Assembly (NCBI RefSeq): GCF_012999535.1
Contig: NZ_JABBWV010000015.1
Span: 1 to 64,000 of the forward strand
Length of the DNA: 64,000 nucleotides
Source: Microbispora sp. H11081
GTDB lineage: Bacteria; Actinomycetota; Actinomycetes; Streptosporangiales; Streptosporangiaceae
Reading direction: 5' to 3'
Shown here: positions 27,317-35,650 of the stretch, one piece after another
How positions within the stretch are numbered: the stretch's first letter is position 1
Layout: each line of letters begins with the position of its first letter
Translations under genes and position numbers: made by a program
The notes under the pieces: generated by a model
Seen by the model: only the letters and a program-made list of their open reading frames with translations
Told to the model about the DNA's origin: nothing
The model's database searches: none

Positions 27317-27850
27317 ATGCCCAAGCCCACCAAGGGCGCCCGCTTCGGCGGCAGCCCGGCCCACGAGCGCCTGATTCTGTCGAACCTCGCCACCGCGCTC
27401 TTCCAGAACGGCCGGATCACCACCACCGAGGCCAAGGCCAGGCGGCTCCGCCCGCTCGCGGAGAAGCTGATCACCAAGGCGAAGAAGGGCGACATCCACA
27501 ACCGTCGCCAGGTGCTGACGGTCGTCCGCGACAAGGGCGTCGTCCACCACCTCTTCACCGAGATCGCCCCGACGTACGCCGAGCGTCCCGGTGGCTACAC
27601 CCGGATCACCAAGCTCGGCCCGCGCAAGGGCGACGCCGCCCCCATGGCGGTCATCGAGCTCGTGACCGAGCAGCTGAACCCGGTCAGGGTCTCCTCCCGC
27701 ACGGCCGCGGCCGAGCCCGCCGCCGAGGCCGCTCCGGCCCCCGCGGAGGCCGAGGAGACGCGTCCGGCGGACAGCGAGGCCGCCGAGAGCACCACCGCCG
27801 AGGCCCCCGAGGCCGCCCCGGCGGAGGGCGAGAAGAAGGACCAGGCCTGA
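27317..27850 (+). CDS. rplQ: 50S ribosomal protein L17 with Ala/Glu/Pro tail
   Basis: Exit-side protein, 177 aa, ATG at 27317. The core [19 protein letters not shown] to about residue 118 matches the family; the remaining 60 residues are an Ala/Glu/Pro-rich acidic tail likely to be disordered, as in related actinobacteria. Last gene of the alpha block before a true terminator. Confidence 0.98.
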   Translation: MPKPTKGARFGGSPAHERLILSNLATALFQNGRITTTEAKARRLRPLAEKLITKAKKGDIHNRRQVLTVVRDKGVVHHLFTEIAPTYAERPGGYTRITKLGPRKGDAAPMAVIELVTEQLNPVRVSSRTAAAEPAAEAAPAPAEAEETRPADSEAAESTTAEAPEAAPAEGEKKDQA

Positions 27851-27863
27851 TCTCAGGCTGTGT

Positions 27864-27909
27864 GAGCGGGCTCAGCTTCCCTTCCCGGGACGCTGGGCCC
27901 GCTCTTTTT
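27864..27909 (+). terminator. Rho-independent terminator after rplQ
   Basis: A 13-bp stem (27864-27876 with 27892-27904) with one G:T wobble, then TTTTT at 27905-27909. Ends the ribosomal superoperon. Confidence 0.88.
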
Positions 27910-27943
27910 CTGTGCACCGTACGAGCACCGTACGAGGGATGGC

Positions 27944-28834
27944 GTGACGCGAGAACTGCGGTTAAGGCTGGACTTGGGGTACGACGGGACCGACTTCTCC
28001 GGCTGGGCGCGCCAGCCGGGGCTCCGGACCGTGCAGGGGGAGATCGAGGACGCGCTCGGCCGGATCCTGCGCCTGGACGCGCCGCCGTCGCTGACGGTCG
28101 CGGGCCGCACGGACGCGGGAGTCCACGCGAGGGGGCAGGTGGCGCACGCCGACCTGCCGCCCGCCGCCCTGGCCGCCGTGGCCGCGCGGCGCGCCCCCGT
28201 CCCGGCGGAGCCGGAGGAGGCGTGGGAGGAGCACGGCGCTGAGTGGCTCGCTGCGCTGACGAGGCGGCTGGCAGGCGTCCTGCCCCCGGATGTGCGGGTG
28301 CACGCCGTCAGCGTGGCCCCAGAGGGCTTCGACGCCCGGTTCTCCGCGCTGTCGCGGCGGTACGGCTACCGGGTCGGGGACGCCCCCGGGGGCGTCGACC
28401 CGCTGAGGCGGCGCGAGGTGCTGTGGTACGCCCGTCCGCTGGACGTGGACCTGCTCAACGAGGCCGCCGCCCTGCTGCTCGGCGAGCACGACTTCGCCGC
28501 CTTCTGCCGCAGGCGTGAGGGCGCGACGACGATCCGCGAACTGCAGCGGCTCGACTGGGTCAGGGGCGAGGACGGGATCCTCCTCGCGACGGTGGTCGCC
28601 GACGCGTTCTGCCACTCCATGGTCCGTGCGCTGGTCGGGTCGCTGCTCACCGTGGGCGAGGGCAGGCGGCCCGTCACGTGGCCTGGGGAGGTGCTGGCGA
28701 GAGCCGTACGGGACTCGGGCGTGCACGTCGCGCCCGCGCACGGCCTCACGCTGGAGGAGGTGCGCTATCCCGAGCCAGGGGAACTGGCGCGGCGGGCCGC
28801 CGCGACCCGCCGCGTGCGCACGCTGAGAGCCTGA
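27944..28834 (+). CDS. truA: tRNA pseudouridine synthase A
   Basis: Forms pseudouridine at positions 38-40 of tRNA anticodon arms, 296 aa. GTG 27944 with GAGGGA 5 nt before it. The catalytic aspartate is Asp57 in [13 protein letters not shown]. An insert of about 30 residues (around 85-115, Pro/Glu/Trp rich) makes it longer than the roughly 270-aa E. coli enzyme. Just upstream an 11-bp unit CACCGTACGAG is tandemly repeated. It converges on the - strand gene that ends at 28855. Confidence 0.97.
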   Translation: MTRELRLRLDLGYDGTDFSGWARQPGLRTVQGEIEDALGRILRLDAPPSLTVAGRTDAGVHARGQVAHADLPPAALAAVAARRAPVPAEPEEAWEEHGAEWLAALTRRLAGVLPPDVRVHAVSVAPEGFDARFSALSRRYGYRVGDAPGGVDPLRRREVLWYARPLDVDLLNEAAALLLGEHDFAAFCRRREGATTIRELQRLDWVRGEDGILLATVVADAFCHSMVRALVGSLLTVGEGRRPVTWPGEVLARAVRDSGVHVAPAHGLTLEEVRYPEPGELARRAAATRRVRTLRA

Positions 28835-28854
28835 CGCTCGTCAGCTGTTCGTCG

Positions 28855-31800
28855 TCAGCGGCTCGCCCGCTTCTCGATCACCTTCGCCGTGTTGTCGCGG
28901 AAGGCGCCGCTGACCGGTCCGAGGTTCTTGTCCTCCGCCTCCGGCGTGTGCCCGTCGGCGTAGGTGGCGTAGCTGAACACGATGTAGCGGCCCCACACCA
29001 TGCCCGCGGCGTAGCCGCCGGAGATCGAGACCTTGTCGCCGCCGCTCTTCTTGTCGCCGTCGAGGCCGCGGAACCAGACGTTCGTGCCGAGGTTCTTCGT
29101 CTGGTCCACGGCGAGCGCCTCGGTCTTGCCGGGAAGCACTGCGATGCCCGTGGTCACGGCGTACTGACGCTTGCCGTCGACGTACGTCGCCCTGAGCACC
29201 CTGCGGCACTGCTGCTCGGTGAGGGCCTGCGCGAACGCGCCCGCCGCGGCCTTCTCGCAGTCGTCGGTCACGTCGACCTTGACGCGGCGGTACGTCCGCC
29301 CGGCCAGCGTCACCTTCTCGTCGGGGAACGCCTCGTCCGGCTTGAGGGTCTTGGGGTCGGTCTGCTCAGAGTCGAGGATCACGGAGGCGGTCGTGGAGGT
29401 CGGCTGCGGCTCCTGGGAGGCGGGCGGCGGGGCGGAGGCCCCCGGAGTGGGGGCGGCCTGACCGCCGGTTTCACCGGTGTACGCGAAGTAGGCGGCGGTG
29501 CCGATCACCCCCACGACGACCGCCGCGCCGGCGGCCATCAGGATGCGCCTGACCTTCCCGCCCGCAGGGGGAGTCCCGGTGGGGCCGAGGGTCGCGGGGA
29601 GGTTGCCACCGCCGGGGGTGGAGGGATCCGGCCCGAATCCGGGCGGAGGCGCCGGCTTGCCCGCCTTGGCGGGTGTCACCGGCGTGAACGCGAACGGAGT
29701 CTCGTCGGTCGGCTGCGAGGGCGAACCGGTCGTGGGAGAGGTTGTCGCCATCTGTCCTTGTGTGGTGGTGGGGGAGCCCGCCCCGTCGGCGCCGTCGCTC
29801 GCGGACGGTGCGCCGGGTGTGTGCGGGGGCGGCGTGTCGGATGACGCCGCGCCCGCGGGCACGGCCGCCACGGCGGATGGCGGAACATCCGCCGTGGGCT
29901 CCTCGGACGGTGTCCCCGGCGGCGCCGTGGCCGCTGTCGCGGACGGTGCGCCGGGTGTGGGCGGGGGCGGCAGCGGCTGCGTCGCCCTTTCGGGGGACGC
30001 GGGCTGCGGTTCGCCGTGTGCCGTGCCCGGTTCGGGGTCGCCGGGACGGCGGTTGGGTTCGTGCGGAGCGCCGGGCGCCTGGAACCCTTCGGCCGGCGTC
30101 GTCGCATGGGCGATGTCGCTCGCGAAGTCGGCGTGCGGTCCGGCGGGGCCCTGCGGGAGGGGGTACGGCGGGCCGCTTCCCTCGGGGACCTCCCGTGGCG
30201 GGTCGCCGGGCGCACCCGTTCCTTGGGCCTCCTGGGTCGTCCACTCCGTGGGAGCGGCGAGCGGCTCCCCGCCCTGCCGCGCGTACGGGTGGGGGTCGCC
30301 GGAGGCGCCCGGGTGGTCGGAGGCGCCGGGGTGGTTCGAGGCGCCGGGGTGCGCGGAAGGGTCGGTGCGCCCAGGGTCGCCGGGGTGTCCGGGGTCGCCG
30401 GGGTGTCCGGTGGTTTGGCCGTGCTCGCCCTGGTAGGCGTACGCCGGGGGCCAGGAGGTGCCCGCGGGCAGTTCACCCTGCGGGTGCGGCTCACCCGGGA
30501 GCCGGGGAGGCCATACGGCGATGTCGCCGGGCTCCCCGGGCCGGATCTGCTCCGGCGAGGCGGCTTCGTGGTCGTGCGTCCGCTGCTGGCCGCCAAGGGG
30601 CTGAGGCCCCGGCGGCAGCGCCTGCGGCATGTCCGCGGGCGGATATCCCTGCGGGGTCTGGGGCCACGCCTCCCCGCCGTACGGCTGCCCGCCGGCCGGT
30701 GGGGGCCCCCACGCGGGGAACGACGGCACGCCGGGCGGGGCGGGCTGGGGGCCCCCGGCGTTCTGCTGATGAGGGACGTAGGGCCCCGGTGCCGGAGGCC
30801 CACCGGGCTGCCAGCCGGATCCTGGGTCCTGCCACGGCTGCCCCGGGGACGCGTCGTGGGGCGGCACGGCGCCGGGGTGTCCGTGGGGTCCGGCGTCGTA
30901 CGGCGAGGGGGCCGCGCCGAAGGCGCCGGGAGCGGCAGGTTCACCGGGCGGCGGGGGCGACCACGTCGTGGGGCCGGCGCCACCCGGCGCGGGCGGCGGG
31001 GGACCCTGCTGCCACTGCGGCTCGTTGCCCGCGTAGGGCCACGCGTTCACACCTGGCTGCGGACCAGGCTGCGGGCCTGGCTGCGGGCCTGGCTGCGGGC
31101 CGGGTTCGCCGCCGGGGGCTGGCCACGGGGGAGGCTCCTGCTGCCAGTGCTGGGGAGCCGGACCCTGCTGGGGAGCCGGACCCGCGTGCGGCTCCCAGGA
31201 GGGGCCTCCAGGGCCGGGCGGCGGCTGCCATGGCTGCGCACCCGCGCCGGGCGGGGGCGGCTCCCAGGCCGGGTTCACCTCGTCAGCCGGGGGCTGCCAG
31301 GCGTGCGGCCCCAAGCCGTAGGCGGGCTGCTGCGGCGGGGGCGGCGGCGGGTTCTGCGGGTACGCGGGGCCGCCCGCGCTCTGGCCGGGCTGCCAGGACG
31401 GCGACCCGGGCTGCCAGGCCGGCTGGCCTGGGTGCCCTGAGTGGGATTGTTGGCCCGGCGGGTGCTCCCATCGGGGGACATTCGGATCAGGCTGGGGCTG
31501 CCAGTGGGGTCCGGCGGGGGCGGGCGGCTGCCACGCGGGCGGGCCGTACCCCGGTGGCCGCTGGTCGCCCTGACCGGCCGGAGGCTGCCACGTGTGGATC
31601 CCCTGGCTCTCCTGAGGCGGCCCGGAGTGCGGTCCCGCGCCGTACGCGGGTTGCGGCGGCACGGGGCCGGGATGCGTCTCGCCGTATGCGGGCTGTGCCG
31701 GCACGGGGCCAGGTGCCTCGCCGTACGCGGGTTGCGGCGGCACGGCGCCGGGCTGTGCCTCACCGGGCGCGGGCGAGCCGAGGCCTTCGTCGCCGGGCGG

Positions 31801-32256
31801 ACGCGGCGCGGGAAGGGCCCCGGCGTTCCCCGGAGCCCCGGCGTTCCCCGGAGCCCCGGTGTTCCCCGGCGAGCCGATGCCGGCCGGTGACCCGGTGTCC
31901 CCCGGGGCGCCGGAGGAGGGCGGCGGGGGACCGTACGCGGGAACGGCCCGGAACCTGTTGGTGCTCTCCGGGTCCTCGGCGGCCGGTTCCGGCCCCCCGA
32001 GGCCGCCGGGCGGCCCATACCTGGTGGGGTAGGCAACGGCGGGCGGCATGGGCGTGGGCCCGTGCGCCGCGCCGGCGGCGTCGGGGGCCCAGGCCGTGCC
32101 GTCGTCCACGGGCGGCTGCCCGTACCCGGGCGCCGGGGTCTGCCCGAAGCTCGGGGGTGGCGTCGGGGGTGTCGCCGCCGAGCCCTCGGCGTCCGCCTCG
32201 CGGGCGGTCCACGCCGTTTCGTGTTCGTGCTCGGAGCCGGAATCCTTGCCACGCAT
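28855..32256 (-). CDS. Large Pro/Gly-rich single-pass membrane protein (paralog A)
   Basis: Unknown function, 1133 aa. ATG at 32256 with TACGCT seven bases upstream suggests a leaderless mRNA. Residues 1 to about 895 are low-complexity, rich in Pro, Gly, Gln, Ala and Trp-Gln-Pro motifs, with internal tandem repeats (PGPQ units, GNAGAP units, GDPGHP units). One hydrophobic segment at about 902-926 follows basic residues, so the long N-terminal part is predicted cytoplasmic. An external domain of about 200 residues has Cys1000 and Cys1017 and a late YADGHTP motif. This domain is clearly homologous to that of the gene at 32363-33550. It might bind cell-wall or division partners through the Pro-rich region, but that is inference. 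Confidence 0.8.
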   Translation of the reverse strand: MRGKDSGSEHEHETAWTAREADAEGSAATPPTPPPSFGQTPAPGYGQPPVDDGTAWAPDAAGAAHGPTPMPPAVAYPTRYGPPGGLGGPEPAAEDPESTNRFRAVPAYGPPPPSSGAPGDTGSPAGIGSPGNTGAPGNAGAPGNAGALPAPRPPGDEGLGSPAPGEAQPGAVPPQPAYGEAPGPVPAQPAYGETHPGPVPPQPAYGAGPHSGPPQESQGIHTWQPPAGQGDQRPPGYGPPAWQPPAPAGPHWQPQPDPNVPRWEHPPGQQSHSGHPGQPAWQPGSPSWQPGQSAGGPAYPQNPPPPPPQQPAYGLGPHAWQPPADEVNPAWEPPPPGAGAQPWQPPPGPGGPSWEPHAGPAPQQGPAPQHWQQEPPPWPAPGGEPGPQPGPQPGPQPGPQPGVNAWPYAGNEPQWQQGPPPPAPGGAGPTTWSPPPPGEPAAPGAFGAAPSPYDAGPHGHPGAVPPHDASPGQPWQDPGSGWQPGGPPAPGPYVPHQQNAGGPQPAPPGVPSFPAWGPPPAGGQPYGGEAWPQTPQGYPPADMPQALPPGPQPLGGQQRTHDHEAASPEQIRPGEPGDIAVWPPRLPGEPHPQGELPAGTSWPPAYAYQGEHGQTTGHPGDPGHPGDPGRTDPSAHPGASNHPGASDHPGASGDPHPYARQGGEPLAAPTEWTTQEAQGTGAPGDPPREVPEGSGPPYPLPQGPAGPHADFASDIAHATTPAEGFQAPGAPHEPNRRPGDPEPGTAHGEPQPASPERATQPLPPPPTPGAPSATAATAPPGTPSEEPTADVPPSAVAAVPAGAASSDTPPPHTPGAPSASDGADGAGSPTTTQGQMATTSPTTGSPSQPTDETPFAFTPVTPAKAGKPAPPPGFGPDPSTPGGGNLPATLGPTGTPPAGGKVRRILMAAGAAVVVGVIGTAAYFAYTGETGGQAAPTPGASAPPPASQEPQPTSTTASVILDSEQTDPKTLKPDEAFPDEKVTLAGRTYRRVKVDVTDDCEKAAAGAFAQALTEQQCRRVLRATYVDGKRQYAVTTGIAVLPGKTEALAVDQTKNLGTNVWFRGLDGDKKSGGDKVSISGGYAAGMVWGRYIVFSYATYADGHTPEAEDKNLGPVSGAFRDNTAKVIEKRASR
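31052..31111 (-). repeat. Five tandem 12-bp units coding Pro-Gly-Pro-Gln
   Basis: Five consecutive copies of CCTGGCTGCGGG (first two with one change each) inside the Pro-rich gene. On the - strand they encode repeated PGPQ. Likely slippage-prone. Confidence 0.85.
31818..31871 (-). repeat. Three tandem 18-bp units coding Gly-Asn-Ala-Gly-Ala-Pro
   Basis: Two identical copies of an 18-bp unit and a third with two changes, in frame in the Pro-rich gene. A similar 18-bp pair (GDPGHP) lies at 30374-30409. Confidence 0.85.
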
Positions 32257-32263
32257 AGCCCGA

Positions 32264-32269
32264 AGCGTA
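32264..32269 (-). promoter_or_regulatory. -10 box for leaderless paralog A mRNA
   Basis: TACGCT on the - strand with 7 nt to the ATG at 32256; no ribosome binding site in between. No convincing -35. Confidence 0.5.
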
Positions 32270-32362
32270 ACGGCGTGGGCGCGATCGGCGTGCCCCTATG
32301 GGCGTTTCGGTCCGTGCCGCCCCAGGTCGCCCAGCGGCTCCCACCTCAGCGAACGCCCGGCC

Positions 32363-33550
32363 TCACCTGGGGCCACCGTTCAGCGATCGGGTGTCGAGGG
32401 CAGGGAAAACAGTCGCGTCGGTGACGTCCACCGCGGCCTGGTAGAGCCGCTTCTGCTCGGTCTTGGTCGGTTTATGGCCGTCCTTGAACTGGAACCACAG
32501 CAGCAGCGCGTAGTGGCCGTGGGTCCAGCCGCCCGCGTATGCCTCGCCAGTGCCGAGGTGCTTGCTGGCCTCGTCCTTGCCCGGCAGCGGCTTGAGGTAG
32601 TCCTTGCGCTCGCCGCCGCCTCCGGCGGAGGCGACCAGCTTCGCCGCGGCGGAGGTCCGCAGGTTGGCGACGCCCACGGTGCCGATGATCGTGCCCTTGG
32701 AGTCCGCGAAGCTCGCCCGCAGGAGTTGCGTGCATCCGCCCGCCTTGAGCGCCTTCGTGATCTTGTCGCCGGTGACGCCGTCGGCGCACTTCTTCTCCCT
32801 GCGCACGACCGTGCGGACGTACGACCGCTTGTCCTTGACGAACTTGCGCTGGGGGAACAGCTCCCCGAGGGTGAGCGGCTTCTTGTCGGTCGTCCTGGAG
32901 CCCGTGTAGCCGTACTTGCCGGTCGGGCCCGCGGGGACGAGCGGCGTGGGCCGGGCGGTGGGCGTGGGAGCCGCGACCTGCGGCTTCTCGTTGCTCGCGG
33001 CGTACCACAGACCGGTCAGCAGCGCCCCGATCATGCCAAGCAGGACGAGGCCGAGCGCCCAGGGGCGACGCCACAGAGGGGGTTTCGCGTAGGGATCCCA
33101 CACGGGCTCCGGCGGCAGGGGCGCCCGCGGCGCCGACGATTGCCGGCGAGCGTCCCAGTCACCGCCCGGCTGAACGCCCGGCTGGCCGCCCTGGTGACCG
33201 CCGGGCGGGGGCGCGAAGGGGCCGCCGGGGGCAGGCGGGGGTTCCTCCGCGCGGAGCGGGCTCTCCTGTCCGTACGGCCCCTGCCCGCCGTAGGGCGGCT
33301 GCTCGGCGTACGGCGGCTGCTCGGGCCGGTAGGGCTGGTAGGGGGCCTGCTCTCGTTCGTACGGCGATCGCTCGCGGGCGTACGGCGACTGCTCACGCTG
33401 GTAGGGCGGCTGGCCCCCGCCGTGCGGGGACGCGTCGCGACGGGCGGCGAGAGGCGAGTCGCCCTCGCCCGAGTACGGCGGCAGGTCCCGTCTGCGGGGG
33501 TCGGGCGGCTGGTGCGGCGGAGGTGGTTGCTGGTCGCCGGGGTAACCCAT
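32363..33550 (-). CDS. Pro-rich single-pass membrane protein (paralog B)
   Basis: Unknown function, 395 aa from ATG 33550 (MGYPGDQQPPPP). A longer in-frame start at 33622 overlaps the CAP gene and was rejected because TAATCT lies 7 nt before 33550. The N-terminal 165 residues or so are Pro/Tyr/Arg/Glu rich with repeated short units such as SPYxRE and QPPY. One membrane segment (WALGLVLLGMIGALLTGLWY) is followed by a Pro/Thr linker and an external domain with two cysteines, RxLLRASFADSKG-like and FKDGHKPTKTEQKRL segments. These align with LRATYVDGKRQ and YADGHTPEAEDKNL of paralog A, so the pair arose by duplication. Confidence 0.8.
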   Translation of the reverse strand: MGYPGDQQPPPPHQPPDPRRRDLPPYSGEGDSPLAARRDASPHGGGQPPYQREQSPYARERSPYEREQAPYQPYRPEQPPYAEQPPYGGQGPYGQESPLRAEEPPPAPGGPFAPPPGGHQGGQPGVQPGGDWDARRQSSAPRAPLPPEPVWDPYAKPPLWRRPWALGLVLLGMIGALLTGLWYAASNEKPQVAAPTPTARPTPLVPAGPTGKYGYTGSRTTDKKPLTLGELFPQRKFVKDKRSYVRTVVRREKKCADGVTGDKITKALKAGGCTQLLRASFADSKGTIIGTVGVANLRTSAAAKLVASAGGGGERKDYLKPLPGKDEASKHLGTGEAYAGGWTHGHYALLLWFQFKDGHKPTKTEQKRLYQAAVDVTDATVFPALDTRSLNGGPR

Positions 33551-33557
33551 GGCGCTG

Positions 33558-33563
33558 AGATTA
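33558..33563 (-). promoter_or_regulatory. -10 box for leaderless paralog B mRNA
   Basis: TAATCT on the - strand, 7 nt before ATG 33550. Supports that start over the upstream one. Confidence 0.55.
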
Positions 33564-33591
33564 GTCGGCGATTCGGACAGACGACGAAGGG

Positions 33592-34374
33592 TCAGGAATA
33601 CCCGAAGTCCTCCGTCCACCACGGGCCGCCCTCACCCATGCTCACGCCGACCCCGGTCGCGACCAGGCGGCAGTTGAGCAGCGTGGCGCGGTCGCTCCGC
33701 CCGGCCATCCAGCCGCGTACGACCTCCGTCGCGGTCTGGTAGCCCCGCGCGATCGTCTCGGCTCCGCCCTCGGAGTAGCCCGCCGCGCCCATGCGGTCCC
33801 AGGGGGTGGCGCCCCCGGGCGAGTTGTGCCGGAACAGCCCGCTCGACGCCATCTCCGCGGAGTGCGCGCGGGCGGACTCCACGAGGCGGGGGTCCACCCG
33901 CAGGGGCCTGCACCCGCGCTTGCGGCGCTCGACGTTGACAAGGCGCACGACCTCGGCCTCCATCGAGGCGGCCCGCCTGGCGTCGGCGTCGTTCGCGCCG
34001 TCGCCTCCGTTCGCTCCCGGGGTGAGGACGGAGTACGGCGATCCGCCGCCGGAGCCGTCGATCACGTTGGAAGGCGGCTGTTCGCCCCGCGTCTTGCGCT
34101 GCGGCTGCTCCGCGGGGGCGACCGGAGTCACGGTGCGCAGGACGTGGTCGAGGGTGGGCCGGTCGCGGGGCGTCGCGCCCCGCGCGCTCGCGACGGGCGA
34201 AGGGGAGTGCTCCGAGTTACGGAGATAGAGGTCGTCGACCACGCTCGACCTGGCGCTCATCCGGCCGATCACGACGCCGGTGAGCAGAATCGCCACGGCG
34301 CACGCCAGCAGACCCATCAGCGGCCCCCGCCGGGGAGCACGGAAGGTGTGATTTTTGTGAGGGGTCTGCGACAT
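33592..34374 (-). CDS. CAP-domain (SCP/PR-1-like) exported protein
   Basis: A 260-aa protein, ATG at 34374. A basic N-terminus is followed by a hydrophobic segment near residues 19-37 (LMGLLACAVAILLTGVVIG), a signal anchor. A Pro/Ser/Gly-rich linker leads to a C-terminal CAP domain of about 120 residues: LVNVERRKRGCRPLRVD, LVESARAHSAEMASSG with the first His, the FRHNSPGG segment, and the closing GGPWWTEDFGYS. Bacterial CAP proteins are extracellular and mostly uncharacterised. It is first in a - strand trio with the two Pro-rich proteins, inserted between truA and rplM. Confidence 0.88.
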   Translation of the reverse strand: MSQTPHKNHTFRAPRRGPLMGLLACAVAILLTGVVIGRMSARSSVVDDLYLRNSEHSPSPVASARGATPRDRPTLDHVLRTVTPVAPAEQPQRKTRGEQPPSNVIDGSGGGSPYSVLTPGANGGDGANDADARRAASMEAEVVRLVNVERRKRGCRPLRVDPRLVESARAHSAEMASSGLFRHNSPGGATPWDRMGAAGYSEGGAETIARGYQTATEVVRGWMAGRSDRATLLNCRLVATGVGVSMGEGGPWWTEDFGYS

Positions 34375-34483
34375 AGCGCAGTCAAATATATGGATCTGGG
34401 TCGTGGGGAAGAAGGGGCTATTGGGTACTGATTTGATGAGCGTTCAAATGTGTCGTTCCAACCGCGCGTACTCTCCCGCTGTT

Positions 34484-34512
34484 TTGACCGGGCGACGCGG
34501 GGTCGGTAGTCT
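34484..34512 (+). promoter_or_regulatory. sigma70-type promoter for rplM-rpsI-glmM
   Basis: -35 TTGACC at 34484-34489, 17-nt spacer, -10 TAGTCT at 34507-34512. A transcript would carry a leader of about 135 nt before rplM. Confidence 0.75.
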
Positions 34513-34655
34513 GCTAGTTCGTTGTGTGTGGATCGGTCTGCCCGCAGACCGGTGCACGGCGCGTCCGGCGTCTTCTCCCGTACATGTGGAGACGGAGGTT
34601 GTCGCCGTGCCTGCGCAACCTACCGAGAGTTCACATTCCGACAGAAGGCACTGCC

Positions 34656-35099
34656 GTGCGCACGTTCTCACCGAAGCCCAACGACGTCGAACGTCAGTGG
34701 TACGTCATCGACGCGACCGATGTCGTGCTCGGCCGGCTGGCCAGTCAGGTGGCTACCCTGCTCCGCGGGAAGCACAAGCCGATCTTCGCTCCGCATGTCG
34801 ACACGGGTGACTTCGTCATCGTCGTCAACGCCGAGAAGATCGCCCTGAGCGGCAACAAGCTCCAGCAGAAGAAGGCCTACCGCCACTCGGGTTACCCTGG
34901 TGGTCTGCGCGCCATCAGCTACGGCGAGCTCATGGAGAAGCGTCCCGACCGTGCCGTGGAGAAGGCCGTCCGGGGCATGCTTCCCAAGAACGCTCTCGGC
35001 CGCAAGATGGCCAAGAAGCTCAAGGTCTACGCCGGTGCCGAGCACCCGCACCAGGCCCAGCAGCCGGTGCCCTTCCAGATCACGCAGATCGCCCAGTAA
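34656..35099 (+). CDS. rplM: 50S ribosomal protein L13
   Basis: Early assembly protein of the large subunit, 147 aa. The start is GTG 34656 with AGAAGG at 34643-34648; the frame is open upstream but without support. The N-terminus [20 protein letters not shown] and the motif [19 protein letters not shown] are diagnostic. It precedes rpsI by 29 bp, the universal L13-S9 pair. Confidence 0.99.
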   Translation: MRTFSPKPNDVERQWYVIDATDVVLGRLASQVATLLRGKHKPIFAPHVDTGDFVIVVNAEKIALSGNKLQQKKAYRHSGYPGGLRAISYGELMEKRPDRAVEKAVRGMLPKNALGRKMAKKLKVYAGAEHPHQAQQPVPFQITQIAQ

Positions 35100-35128
35100 T
35101 CGCGAGCCAGGAAAGTTAGAGGAGAACC

Positions 35129-35650
35129 GTGGCCGAGACCACCGGTATCGAGACGCTCGTCGAGGGCGAGCCGGAAGAGTACACCGCGGAGGAGTTCCCC
35201 TCCGAGTACACCACCGAGTCGGCTCCCGCCGGTGACGGCGTCGTCCGCAAGCCCGTCACCACGGGCAACTCGTACGGCACGGGCCGCCGCAAGGAGGCCA
35301 TCGCCCGGGTCCGCATCGTGCCTGGCACCGGTAAGTGGACGATCAACGGCCGCTCGCTGGACAACTACTTCCCGAACAAGGTCCACCAGCAGCTGATCAA
35401 CGAGCCGTTCGTCGTGCTCGGCGCCGAGGACGCGTTCGACGTCATCGCGCGCATCGACGGCGGCGGCGTGACCGGCCAGGCCGGCGCGCTGCGCATGGGC
35501 CTGTCCCGCGCGCTCGCCCTGCTGGACGCCGAGGTGAACCGCCCGCCGCTGAAGAAGGCCGGCTTCCTCACCCGTGACGCCCGCGCCACGGAGCGGAAGA
35601 AGTACGGCCTCAAGAAGGCCCGCAAGGCTCCTCAGTACAGCAAGCGTTAA
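35129..35650 (+). CDS. rpsI: 30S ribosomal protein S9 with acidic N-terminal extension
   Basis: P-site tRNA-contacting protein, 173 aa. GTG 35129 with AGAGGAGAA. The first 45 residues are Glu/Thr/Pro rich and acidic, an actinobacterial extension; the core starts at [17 protein letters not shown]. The C-terminal [12 protein letters not shown] tail that reaches the P site is intact. It overlaps glmM (TAATG). Confidence 0.99.
   Translation: MAETTGIETLVEGEPEEYTAEEFPSEYTTESAPAGDGVVRKPVTTGNSYGTGRRKEAIARVRIVPGTGKWTINGRSLDNYFPNKVHQQLINEPFVVLGAEDAFDVIARIDGGGVTGQAGALRMGLSRALALLDAEVNRPPLKKAGFLTRDARATERKKYGLKKARKAPQYSKR

Noticed and set aside
30296..31871. CRISPR-like tandem repeats
   Set aside because: Repeats of 12-18 bp have no spacers, keep the reading frame and encode Pro/Gly units in a protein.
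33550..33622. Longer start of Pro-rich paralog B
   Set aside because: GTG at 33622 overlaps the CAP gene; a -10 box 7 nt before ATG 33550 supports the shorter form.
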